NCBI RefSeq assembly: GCF_001513965.1
Contig: NZ_KQ948032.1
Location: forward strand, 114,206-178,205
Direction of reading: 5' to 3'
Source: Streptomyces cellostaticus
GTDB lineage: Bacteria > Actinomycetota > Actinomycetes > Streptomycetales > Streptomycetaceae
Length of the DNA: 64,000 nt
Both the position numbers and the translations under genes were made by a program. The notes beneath the pieces are model-generated. The model saw nothing but the letters and a program-made list of their open reading frames with translations, did not search any database and was not told where the DNA came from. Shown here piece after piece: positions 26,962-34,534 of this stretch; positions within the stretch are counted from its first letter, which is position 1, and each line of letters begins with the position of its first letter.

Positions 26962-27282
26962 ATGCGCTGTGTCATCGCCCGGTACCCGTTCGACCTGACC
27001 AGGACCGGGGTTCTGGCCTCGATGAAGGGCGTCAGGCCCGAGCTCGTCACGGGGGCGTCCGTGACCATCGGCCGCCGCCGCTACCCCGTCAAGCAGGTGG
27101 GCCAGGTCATCACGCGACAGGACCCCCGTGACTTCACCGCCGACGAGGTCGTGCGGGCCATGACACGCCTCGGCTTCACCTGCCACGACCGCCCCGAGGG
27201 CGCGCCCGTGGGCGAGGGTGGACCCACTCTCCTCCACACCGCGTCCGCACTGCTCGGTGGCACCGGCCCCGTGGCCGTGTGA
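26962..27282 (+). CDS. SCO5918-family protein
   Basis: A 106-residue protein beginning MRCVIARYPFDLTRTGVLAS, with VTIGRRRYPVKQVGQVIT and TADEVVRAMTRLGF. It belongs to the Streptomyces SCO5918 family of unknown function. The family is usually encoded beside a DEAD-box helicase and a cold-shock gene, as here. The beta-rich core plus basic patch could bind RNA, but this is inference. Confidence 0.8.
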   Translation: MRCVIARYPFDLTRTGVLASMKGVRPELVTGASVTIGRRRYPVKQVGQVITRQDPRDFTADEVVRAMTRLGFTCHDRPEGAPVGEGGPTLLHTASALLGGTGPVAV

Positions 27283-27311
27283 GGACGGGCGGGAGACCGC
27301 CCTCAGGATCC

Positions 27312-27353
27312 CGGTGGGGGCCCTGCCGACGCGCGTCGGCAGGGCCCCCACCG
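27312..27353. terminator. bidirectional terminator
   Basis: A 20-bp perfect palindromic arm (CGGTGGGGGCCCTGCCGACG and its complement, loop CG) lies between the convergent SCO5918-family gene and the minus-strand gene ending at 27410. Confidence 0.88.
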
Positions 27354-27409
27354 CTGTGTCGCCGTCCGCTCGGAAAGCGCCGGCCGGGCAACGGGGCGGA
27401 GGCAGCGTC

Positions 27410-27784
27410 TCACCGGTCGAAGTGGATGAGATCTCCTACGGTCCATGCGCTGACGTCCTTGATCGCGACTCGGTACATGCCGCCCGTCTCCGGGATGCCG
27501 AGGCTGCCCTGCAGGATCCGAGCGAGATGAAAGTGCAGATGCGTGGGCGCCTCGCCGCGACCGGGCCGGTTCCCTCGCGGACCGCACGCAAAGACGTCCG
27601 AGAACGGGCGGAGACGGTCCGAGTCCTTCAGGACCTCCGCCACCCGCTCCCTCCACACGGCCTCCGGAGCCAGCCGGCCGGTGATGACGGCGCCGCCGAC
27701 GACCACGGTCAGCGACATCTGATTGCTTCGCTCGGACTCCACCGCGGCGGAGATGGCGACGAGCAGCTCATCAGGGTTCGACAT
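27410..27784 (-). CDS. conserved hypothetical protein
   Basis: A 124-residue protein starting MSNPDELLVAISAAVESE, with LTVVVGGAVITGRLAPEAVW, THLHFHLARILQG and MYRVAIKDVSAWTVGDL. The pattern is of a small alpha/beta protein. It has some resemblance to GvpU-like accessory proteins, but I cannot confirm it and no gas-vesicle genes are near. The ATG at 27784 lacks a strong Shine-Dalgarno. Confidence 0.6.
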   Translation of the reverse strand: MSNPDELLVAISAAVESERSNQMSLTVVVGGAVITGRLAPEAVWRERVAEVLKDSDRLRPFSDVFACGPRGNRPGRGEAPTHLHFHLARILQGSLGIPETGGMYRVAIKDVSAWTVGDLIHFDR

Positions 27785-27993
27785 GACAGCACAGCTTATT
27801 CGGCCCACCTGTATCAAGAACCGCCCGTGGGGCCGAAGCAGTTGCGCGCTCGGCAGGAGGCGGCTTCCGCCAACCGGTGAGGCCCGATCGCGGCAGGCTT
27901 CTTCCTTCACCAGAAGGGTGAAATCTGCTTTTGCATGAGTAGATTTTCGTTCCTGACATGGGTATGCTTCTTCTCGTAGACACGGTCGACGAG

Positions 27994-28109
27994 ACCCGCC
28001 AGACACGAACTGGCGGGTGGCTGAGTACGAAGTACGCAGGTCAGTGCGGCTCTCGAGCCTCGAAGCCAGAGTGTTCTCAGAACGGGTGACGGGACTGAGA
28101 GCCGCACTG
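27994..28109 (+). repeat. pair of strong hairpins in a leader
   Basis: ACCCGCCAG/CTGGCGGGT (27994-28018, 9-bp stem) is followed by CAGTGCGGCTCTC/GAGAGCCGCACTG (28042-28109, 13-bp stem, 42-nt loop). They lie in the 640-bp non-coding gap upstream of the MerR-type gene. Function unknown. Confidence 0.5.
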
Positions 28110-28367
28110 GGCGGCTCGCACGTCGAGGAGCTGCCAACAGCAGTACCGGTTCACTCAGTGGTTGGTTCAGAGAGGAAGGGAGGAGCAGACGCCATCAGGA
28201 TCGCCCGGCCCGAGAAGCACTCGGCCCGGGTACCGCAAGACCCCGGAATGGATGGTGGTCCCCGGTCAAGCAGCTGCGATCCCCCCGCACCCCCCTCTAC
28301 GGGTCGGCTAGCGGAAACAGAAGGTCGGCACAGCAGTAGGGCCGACAGATGGTGTTCAATTTCCTCC

Positions 28368-28398
28368 GGGGCCCTGGTGCCGTACGCACCAGGGCCCC
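28368..28398 (+). terminator. terminator or attenuator before the MerR-type gene
   Basis: GGGGCCCTGGTGC and its complement with loop CGTAC form a 13-bp stem ending 25 bp before the start codon of the MerR-type gene. It is a terminator of an upstream non-coding transcript or an attenuator; no gene precedes it on this strand. Confidence 0.65.
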
Positions 28399-28423
28399 TC
28401 GACGCGTTGCACAACGAGGTGAC

Positions 28424-28774
28424 ATGACATCGGACAACCCCCTGAATGATCGTCTGGACGACGACGACTACCCCGCGTACACAATGGGCCGGGCAGCCGA
28501 GATGCTCGGCGCCACCCCGGCCTTCCTCCGGGCCATCGGTGAGGCTCGTCTGATCACTCCGCTCCGCTCGGAGGGGGGACATCGCCGGTACTCCCGCTAC
28601 CAACTGCGGATCGCCGCGCGCGCCCGGGAGCTCGTCGACAAGGGGACTCCGATCGAGGCCGCGTGCCGCATCGTCATCCTCGAGGACCAGCTCGAGGAAG
28701 CGCAGCGGATCAACGCCGAGTACCGTCGTGCCGCCAGCGAATCGGCGGGCCGTGCCGGCTCCGACTCCGCCTGA
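28424..28774 (+). CDS. MerR-family transcriptional regulator
   Basis: A 116-residue regulator with an N-terminal MerR winged helix (YTMGRAAEMLGATPAFLRAI, ARLITPLRSEGGHRRYSRYQL, about residues 18-60), the helix RARELVDKGTPIEAACRIV and a coiled-coil dimerisation helix (EDQLEEAQRINAEY). No ligand domain. The start ATG at 28424 follows GAGGTGAC. The gene lies just after a strong hairpin. Regulators of this short form often act with cold-shock or stress genes in Streptomyces; its target here is unknown. Confidence 0.85.
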   Translation: MTSDNPLNDRLDDDDYPAYTMGRAAEMLGATPAFLRAIGEARLITPLRSEGGHRRYSRYQLRIAARARELVDKGTPIEAACRIVILEDQLEEAQRINAEYRRAASESAGRAGSDSA

Positions 28775-28897
28775 ACACGCGGGCGCGTGCCGTATCCGGA
28801 ACGCCGTCTTGCGACCGAAGGAGAGCACGGCTCGGAAAGTCGCCGGTCCGCTGCTGCCGGACCGACGCCGCCCTCGCCTCCGGGAGGCGCACCCCGC

Positions 28898-29130
28898 CGG
28901 AAGGGCTGTGCACTCGCCAAGGGTCCCCGGGCATGTCGACGGAGACAGTGGCGCCAAGCGCAGAACCCGTTCGCGCAAGCGCTTCGGCCGGCGTCCTTCG
29001 ACGCCGTGCCCACCGCGTGCCCATAAGAGCGGACGACCAGGGTCACCAGCGGTACCAACCGGCCCGTGCAACGGCGCAGGCGTATCCCATCCCCGCAGGT
29101 CAGCCGCCATGCGACTGTCCAAGCGCCGTC
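28898..29130. repeat. dispersed flank repeat, copy A
   Basis: Non-coding DNA directly left of the second tRNA-Gly scar. It is alignable with 38818-39060 over most of its length, with highlights AGAACCCGTTCG and CGTGCCCATAAGAGCGGACG (29017-29036). Shorter copies occur near 54596 and 57244. The repeat always neighbours tRNA-Gly scars or decayed genes. Confidence 0.7.
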
Positions 29131-29176
29131 GCTTCCCAAGCTGAGAGCGCGAGTTCGATTCTCGTCACCCGCTCCA
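29131..29176 (+). other. second tRNA-Gly att scar
   Basis: Forty-six bases identical to the 3' part of tRNA-Gly, from GCTTCCCAAGCTG to the CCA. The hairpin AAACCCCAGG/CCTGGGGTTT follows, as after attR at 22953. It lacks the 5' half of the tRNA. It is the footprint of another integration event 6.2 kb beyond attR. Confidence 0.88.
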
Positions 29177-29315
29177 GATTGAAACCCCAGGTCAGCGGCC
29201 TGGGGTTTGTTTGTTGTCCGCTCTTACGGGCGCACTCTGGGCGCGGGCAGCACCAACGCCCGAGTCATAGGTGCGCGCGGCGCCTCGCACCGACCGGAGG
29301 GCATCATCTGCTCGG

Positions 29316-29393
29316 CTGGACCACCTTCTCCAGCCCCTCCGCGCCGACCCCGAGGGCTTCACCGTCTTCCCCGGGGTCCGTCAGCCCAGGTGA
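29316..29393 (+). pseudogene. LysR regulator fragment
   Basis: The frame LDHLLQPLRADPEGFTVFPG matches residues about 237-256 of the intact LysR protein encoded at 61093-62043 (LDHLVQHLRTDPEGFTVFPA) and then ends at an in-frame TGA. Roughly 60 bp are homologous. It is a short relic immediately beyond the second att scar. Confidence 0.7.
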
Positions 29394-29428
29394 TCAGGGC
29401 CGGGTCTCTGACCTGGGCGGGCGTCGCC

Positions 29429-31375
29429 TCACCTCTGGGGGGCGCAGTCGTAGAGGGTGAAGCTGCCGTCGGTGCGGACGCCGTAGGCGGTGGGCCGGAT
29501 GCGGGTGCAGTGGGACTTCGCCCAGGTGGTGGCGGGAGTGGTGGGGCGCAGGGTGGTGAGCAGCGCATAGCGCAACTGGTGGGCGGTGACGAGGCTGCCG
29601 AGCTGCTGGGCGGTCGGGAAGGGAGTGCTGCCGGTGAAGCCGCCCATGACGAGGATGGGCTCGGACTTCGCGCGCAGTAGGGGCTCGGCGGTGTAGGCGG
29701 CCTGGGTGGCAAGCAGGTACTTCTCGCCGTGGCGGTGCGTGGTGAGGTAGTCGAGCAGGGCGGTGTCGCGGGCGCTGGGCCGGTCAAGCCCTCCCCTCCG
29801 CGGAGCGTGACGATGATGCTCGTGGTACGACTTGCCGACCGGACCGGCCATCGGCGAGGCGGCGGCGCCCGCGTAGAGCGGGTTGAGGCTGGAGACGGCC
29901 CAGCCGGCCGGTACGACCAGAGTGGCCGCGATCCCGGCGGCGAGGGCGGCGTGGATCTTCCGCGGGGAGGTGCGCGGCCCGCGACTCCACAGGCCCACCA
30001 CGCCGCACAGCGCGAGCATCACGGCGACCGGCAGCAGCCAGGAGACGAATCGGGTCGGCCAGTCGAGCACCAGCGCCCACGCCGCCGTCAGCGCGATCGC
30101 CGCCGGCAGCGCCAGGTGTCGCCGGCCGGCCGCCTCGTGCTCCGCCTCGTACTCCGCCGCCGGCTCCGGCTCGTACTTCGCCTCGTACTCCCGGCGGAAG
30201 AGCGCGAGGCCGCCGCCGGTCAGCGCGGCGAGCGCCGGGGCGATGACGGCCGTGTAGTAGGCGTGGTTGCCGTTGGAGACGCTGAACACCAGTGCGTGCA
30301 CGGCCAGCCAGCCACCCCACAGCAGAAATCCCGCGCGCGGCAGGTCGGTTCGCGGTCGGCCGGCGCGCCGGCCGACGCCCAGGACCGCGGCGAGCACGGC
30401 GAGCGGCAGCAACCAGGCGACCTGCGGGCCGACCGTGTCGTTGATCAGCATGTCCCAGCCGGTGTTGCCGGTGGTGCGGCTGGCGGCGGTGCCCGCGACG
30501 GCGCCGAACGCGGTGGGATCGCTGCTGAAGCGGCTCAGGCCGTTGTAACCGAAGACCAGGGCGAACGGATTGTTGTCGGACGTTCCGTCGAGGTACGGGC
30601 GGTCGGCGGCCGGTGTCGCCGAGGCGATGAACATCCAGGAGCAGGAGACCGCCAGCGCGACCGCCCCGCCCACCAGGACGCGCACAGCCCGGTGCAACGG
30701 CCTGCCGGGCGCGACGAGTTGGTACACGGCGGCGAAGACTGGCAGCACCAGCCACGCCTGCAGCATCTTCGCCTGGAAGGCGAGCCCGACCCAGATCCCG
30801 CAGGTGATCAGCGGCAGCAGCCGCTCGGTGCGCACCGCCTTCTGCAGTGCTCCGGCGGCCGCCACCAGGAGCAGAGTGAGCGCGGTGTCCGGGATGGTGG
30901 CACGGTTGAGCGCCACGGTGACCGGGGTGAGGGTGAGCGCCAGCGCGGCGATCAGCGCGGCGAACGGACCGGCCCAGGCCCGTACGATCCGGTGCAACAG
31001 CCATACGGTGAGCACGCCCTCGACGACCTGTGGAAGCGCGGCCGCCCAGGTGTGCGGGCCGAAGAGCCAGACGGAGACGGCGTCGGGCCAGAAGGCGCCG
31101 GGCAGCTTGTCGATGCTGATCGAACCGGCGGCGTCGAGCCCGCCGAAGAAGAACGCACGCCAGCTGCCGGCCATCGAGCGTATCGCCGCACCGTAGAAGG
31201 GGTGGAGCGCGGCCTGCCCGATGCCCCAGGAGTACAGCACCGTGGCGACGGCCAGTACCGCTGCGAGCGCCGGGCGCTCCCAGCGCGGGGCGTCCTCCGG
31301 CCGGCCGGAGCGGCGGTTCGCCGCGCGACGGCCTTGCTGCGCTCCGGTGGGCTGGGCGGCGGGGATGGCGGTCAT
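29429..31375 (-). CDS. GT39-family (ArnT/PMT-like) glycosyltransferase
   Basis: A 648-residue integral membrane protein with about 11-12 transmembrane helices. The PMT/ArnT-like N-terminal pattern is visible: YGAAIRSMAGSWRAFFFGG, SISIDKLPGAFWPD, VEGVLTVWLLHRIVRAW and NRATIPDTALTLLLVAAAGA. These enzymes move a sugar from a polyprenyl-phosphate donor onto an acceptor outside the membrane; a small C-terminal extracytoplasmic domain (about 540-648) ends in the basic CAPQR. It is last in the pgs-like operon, 56 bp after the NlpC/P60 gene. A role in glycosylating the operon's surface polymer or wall is inferred. Confidence 0.85.
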   Translation of the reverse strand: MTAIPAAQPTGAQQGRRAANRRSGRPEDAPRWERPALAAVLAVATVLYSWGIGQAALHPFYGAAIRSMAGSWRAFFFGGLDAAGSISIDKLPGAFWPDAVSVWLFGPHTWAAALPQVVEGVLTVWLLHRIVRAWAGPFAALIAALALTLTPVTVALNRATIPDTALTLLLVAAAGALQKAVRTERLLPLITCGIWVGLAFQAKMLQAWLVLPVFAAVYQLVAPGRPLHRAVRVLVGGAVALAVSCSWMFIASATPAADRPYLDGTSDNNPFALVFGYNGLSRFSSDPTAFGAVAGTAASRTTGNTGWDMLINDTVGPQVAWLLPLAVLAAVLGVGRRAGRPRTDLPRAGFLLWGGWLAVHALVFSVSNGNHAYYTAVIAPALAALTGGGLALFRREYEAKYEPEPAAEYEAEHEAAGRRHLALPAAIALTAAWALVLDWPTRFVSWLLPVAVMLALCGVVGLWSRGPRTSPRKIHAALAAGIAATLVVPAGWAVSSLNPLYAGAAASPMAGPVGKSYHEHHRHAPRRGGLDRPSARDTALLDYLTTHRHGEKYLLATQAAYTAEPLLRAKSEPILVMGGFTGSTPFPTAQQLGSLVTAHQLRYALLTTLRPTTPATTWAKSHCTRIRPTAYGVRTDGSFTLYDCAPQR

Positions 31376-31431
31376 GGCAGTGGTCCTCGGATCAGCAGGT
31401 CAGGTGAAGCGGCGGTGCACACGCGGCGGAG

Positions 31432-32523
31432 TCACAGGCGGCGGGCCGCCCGGAAGCCGCGGGCGTAGAAGTCGGTGCCGTCCAGCAGTGAGTGGCCCGA
31501 CAGGTCACCCAGGGTGGGGCCGTTGGCGGCGGAGCGACTGGAATAGAAGCGGTGCCGGCCCTGGTCGTCGAGGCCCATGTACATGCCGCAGTGGTCGATG
31601 AAGTCCGGCCGGTCCTTGATGATGGCGAAGAAGACCAGATCGCCGGGTTGCAGGACGTCCAGGTCGGTGGCCTGCTGCTTGCCGGTGTGGGAGATCACCT
31701 GGCGGCCGGGACCGTAGGCGGCGATGGCGTAGGCGCGGCGCGGCAGACCGGTGCCCCGGGTGTTGGTGTTGTGGAGGGGTATGCCCATGCGGTAGCCCCA
31801 CACCAGACGCTGGAAGCCGGAGCAGTCGACATCGCCGTAGCGGGCCTTCTCCGGCTGCACGCGCGTGCCGTCCGGGAAGGTCCAGTCAGTCCCCAGATAG
31901 TCGTAGAAGTCGGACTGCTCGTCGTGGAAGGCGAAGTCCAGCGGGTTGTTGACCGCGGCGTTGCGCGGCCCGAAGTGCGCGGTGCCCGCGTAGCGCACGC
32001 CGTCGGCGTTGTGCTTGTCGGGCGCCCCGGCGCTGCTGTACTGGAACGCCACGGCGAAGACGTCCGGGCTGCTGTCGCCGAGCGTCTTGCGGAACCAGCT
32101 CTTGAACCAGGCGGACTTCTCCATACCCCGCTGCCACGCGTGCGGCAGCACCCGCACCCAGGCGTCCGTGGTCACCTTGGCCTCGGTGGTCCGCGGCTCG
32201 CTGAAGCTGCGGGTGGGCCCGGTGAGTACGGCCGTGCGGGCGCCGTCGGTGAAAGTGGCGAGCGTGCCGCCGTCCCCGGCACGGACCACGGTGCGGTCGG
32301 GCGCGGACAGCCGCTCGAAGGTGTGGGGCCCGGCACTGGACCGGGCGCCAGGGCCGGAGCCCGTGCCGTCGGCGGCCGTACCGCCGCCGTCGTCGTCGCT
32401 GCCGTGCCCGAGGCGCTCCCAGGCGTACCCGCCCGCCACCCCAGCGGCCGCCACGCCCGCGATCGTCCCGAACACGGCGCGGCGAGTCGGGCGGCTTCGC
32501 CTGCCGACGGGTTCGGAGTGCAT
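31432..32523 (-). CDS. secreted NlpC/P60-type hydrolase
   Basis: A 363-residue exported protein. The N-terminus RRAVFGTIAGVAAAGVAGG is a Tat-like signal or anchor. The C-terminal catalytic domain has the nucleophile Cys in YGDVDCSGFQRLVWGYRMG (about residue 237), the DLVFF strand and His in FIDHCGMYMGLD (about 314). The family cleaves gamma-D-glutamyl bonds in peptidoglycan stems; some relatives hydrolyse poly-gamma-glutamate. Immediately downstream of pgsC-like, it may trim or release the operon's polymer. The central region (about 70-220) has no recognised domain. Confidence 0.85.
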   Translation of the reverse strand: MHSEPVGRRSRPTRRAVFGTIAGVAAAGVAGGYAWERLGHGSDDDGGGTAADGTGSGPGARSSAGPHTFERLSAPDRTVVRAGDGGTLATFTDGARTAVLTGPTRSFSEPRTTEAKVTTDAWVRVLPHAWQRGMEKSAWFKSWFRKTLGDSSPDVFAVAFQYSSAGAPDKHNADGVRYAGTAHFGPRNAAVNNPLDFAFHDEQSDFYDYLGTDWTFPDGTRVQPEKARYGDVDCSGFQRLVWGYRMGIPLHNTNTRGTGLPRRAYAIAAYGPGRQVISHTGKQQATDLDVLQPGDLVFFAIIKDRPDFIDHCGMYMGLDDQGRHRFYSSRSAANGPTLGDLSGHSLLDGTDFYARGFRAARRL

Positions 32524-32576
32524 GGCCGATCCTCCTGGAACTGTGAGGTGAGAGGGTGGTGAGCTAGGTCAGCTGG

Positions 32577-33059
32577 TCAGCCGGTGGGCAGGGCCCCGGT
32601 CAACAGGCCGGCGACCAGCACCACATACGTGGCCAGGGTCACCGCCGTGGTCGAGATGACCGTGGCCGCCAGCGGCTGACGGGCCATCTGGTAGGAGACC
32701 AGGCCGGGGACGATGAAGCCAAGGGTCTGTGACGTGTACAGCAACGGAAACTCGTGGCTGAGGGCGAGCATCACGGTAGTCTGCATCAGCACCGCGCACA
32801 GCACGACGGCGGCGAACAGCCGCTTGCCGTAGAGGATCACCGTGCGCTGCACCAGCTTCATCATGAAGTACGTGCCCGCCGCTACGGCGACCATCAGCCC
32901 GGCCATCCGCACGTCGGTGACGAGCGTGAGGGCGATCCAGCCCGGGGTGATCATCCCCCCGGGGGAGAGGTTGGTGGTCAGATAGCAGACCAGCGAGAAG
33001 ACCAGCCCGAGGGCGATCCCGAGCGCGGCGGTCTGTGCGTTGAGATTGGCGGGGATCAC
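32577..33059 (-). CDS. pgsC: PgsC/CapC-like poly-gamma-glutamate synthase membrane subunit
   Basis: A 160-residue protein with about five hydrophobic segments and the PgsC/CapC signature GLVFSLVCYLTTNLSPGG, then ITPGWIALTLV. In Bacillus PgsB and PgsC form the amide-ligase core that polymerises glutamate. The start overlaps the pgsB stop (ATGA), so the two are translationally coupled, as expected for complex partners. Length is close to the family's 150. Confidence 0.9.
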   Translation of the reverse strand: MIPANLNAQTAALGIALGLVFSLVCYLTTNLSPGGMITPGWIALTLVTDVRMAGLMVAVAAGTYFMMKLVQRTVILYGKRLFAAVVLCAVLMQTTVMLALSHEFPLLYTSQTLGFIVPGLVSYQMARQPLAATVISTTAVTLATYVVLVAGLLTGALPTG

Positions 33060-34519
33060 GGGTTCCTCGTGAACTGGTACGGATCGTAGGAGTGTTGCGG
33101 GTCGTCCGCGGTGCTCTGGTCATCGGGCCGGCCCTGGCGGTCGGCGAACCGGTGGGCGAGTTCGCGCTGCTCCGGGATGCGGAAGGCGTACGTCGGTGTC
33201 TCCAGCGGTGCCACCCAGCTGTACGGCTCCGGCTCGGGCGGCCGGGCCACCGAGACCCGCGGCCGGGGTATGGCGATCTGCATGGTCTCCTGGTCCAGGC
33301 CGTCGCCGTCGGGAACGGCGTCGAACAGGTCCTCGGAGTCGTCCAGCGGCAGATCGGCGAGGCACTCCAGGAACAGCTCGCCCTGGCCGTGGATGTTGCC
33401 GATCGCCACCAGCGAGGAGTCCGGGCCGAGTTCCGCGAGGATCGCCGCGGTCAGCTCCTCGGGGTCCCGGCGGTCGCCGCCGAGATCCACCACCCGCCCG
33501 GTGAAGCCGTCCGGAATCGCGTCGCGGGCGCTCTTGGTCGGGTGGCCGATCAGGAACACCGTCTCGGCGGCGAGGTCGGGGACGATCGTGCCCATCTGGC
33601 CGTTGCGCTCCACCCGGTCCGGGCGGCAGTTGATGACCACGCCGATCGGCCGTCTGATCGCGCCCAGATCCTCCAGCTGCTTGACGTTCATCAGCGTCGA
33701 CTCGGGGTCGTTGGCCGCGAAGACGTTGGCGAACCGCAGCCGCTTGCCCTCGGGGGTGACATAGCGCTCCACGGACAGCACGCCCGGGTCGGGCGGCGCG
33801 TCCCACATGCCCTGCATCGCGGTCTGCCGCTCCACGCCGAGCAGCTCGGCGACGGCGAGCGCGATCGCCACGTTCTCCTTGAAGGTGAACCAGCTGAAGC
33901 CGCGCAGTTCGGCGTCGGTCACCGACTCCGGATCGACCGCGATCAGCTGGCAGTTCCGCTTGTCGGCCTCCTCCTGGAGGATGTGCAGCCGGTCCTTCTC
34001 CGCCGTCACACACACCCCGCCCACCGGCATCGAGCGGGAGAGCGAGCGGGCGACGTCGTCCAGCGTCGGCCCCATCTCCTCCAGATGGTCCTCGCGGACG
34101 TTGCACAGCACGCCGATCGTGGAGCGGATCAGCTTCTCCTGATTGATCTCCTGCAGCGCGGGCATCACCGCCATGCACTCGATCACCAGCGCGTCCGGCC
34201 GGTAGGTTGCCGCCCGCCGTACGATGCCGATCTGCTCGACGATGTTGGAGATGCCGAACTTGCGGTACACCGGCTCCTCGGTGGCGTCCGGATGGATGAA
34301 CCGGGCCGCGGTGCCGGTGGTCTTGGACACCGTGACCAGGCCGCCGCCGCGCAGCGCGCCCGCGCACAGCCGGGTGATCGAACTCTTGCCGCGGATGCCG
34401 TTGACCAGCACCCGCGTCGGTATCTGCTCCAGCGAGGCGAAGTGCCGCCGCTGCTCCAGGATTCCGGCGATCCACAGAGCGGTGCAGCACAGCAGGACGA
34501 TGACATAGAGGAAGAGCAC
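33056..34519 (-). CDS. pgsB: PgsB/CapB-like poly-gamma-glutamate synthase ligase
   Basis: A 487-residue Mur-ligase-like ATP-dependent amide ligase. It has one N-terminal membrane helix (MLFLYVIVLLCCTALWIAG), a P-loop-like VNGIRGKSSITRL (about residues 39-51), TGTAARFIHPD, then EINQEKLIRSTIGVLCNVREDHLEEMG, all hallmarks of PgsB/CapB. A C-terminal extension of about 80 residues (after the DLPLDDSEDLFD region) is Pro-rich and longer than in Bacillus. It starts 15 bp after the Cache-HAMP gene and overlaps pgsC. The polymerised amino acid is presumed to be glutamate by family only. Confidence 0.92.
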   Translation of the reverse strand: MLFLYVIVLLCCTALWIAGILEQRRHFASLEQIPTRVLVNGIRGKSSITRLCAGALRGGGLVTVSKTTGTAARFIHPDATEEPVYRKFGISNIVEQIGIVRRAATYRPDALVIECMAVMPALQEINQEKLIRSTIGVLCNVREDHLEEMGPTLDDVARSLSRSMPVGGVCVTAEKDRLHILQEEADKRNCQLIAVDPESVTDAELRGFSWFTFKENVAIALAVAELLGVERQTAMQGMWDAPPDPGVLSVERYVTPEGKRLRFANVFAANDPESTLMNVKQLEDLGAIRRPIGVVINCRPDRVERNGQMGTIVPDLAAETVFLIGHPTKSARDAIPDGFTGRVVDLGGDRRDPEELTAAILAELGPDSSLVAIGNIHGQGELFLECLADLPLDDSEDLFDAVPDGDGLDQETMQIAIPRPRVSVARPPEPEPYSWVAPLETPTYAFRIPEQRELAHRFADRQGRPDDQSTADDPQHSYDPYQFTRNP

Positions 34520-34534
34520 GCCGATTCCGTCCTT

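Noticed and set aside
28663..29460. Plus-strand frame through copy A and the tRNA scar
   Set aside because: Translates the repeat and tRNA sequence; no ribosome site and no conservation expected as protein.
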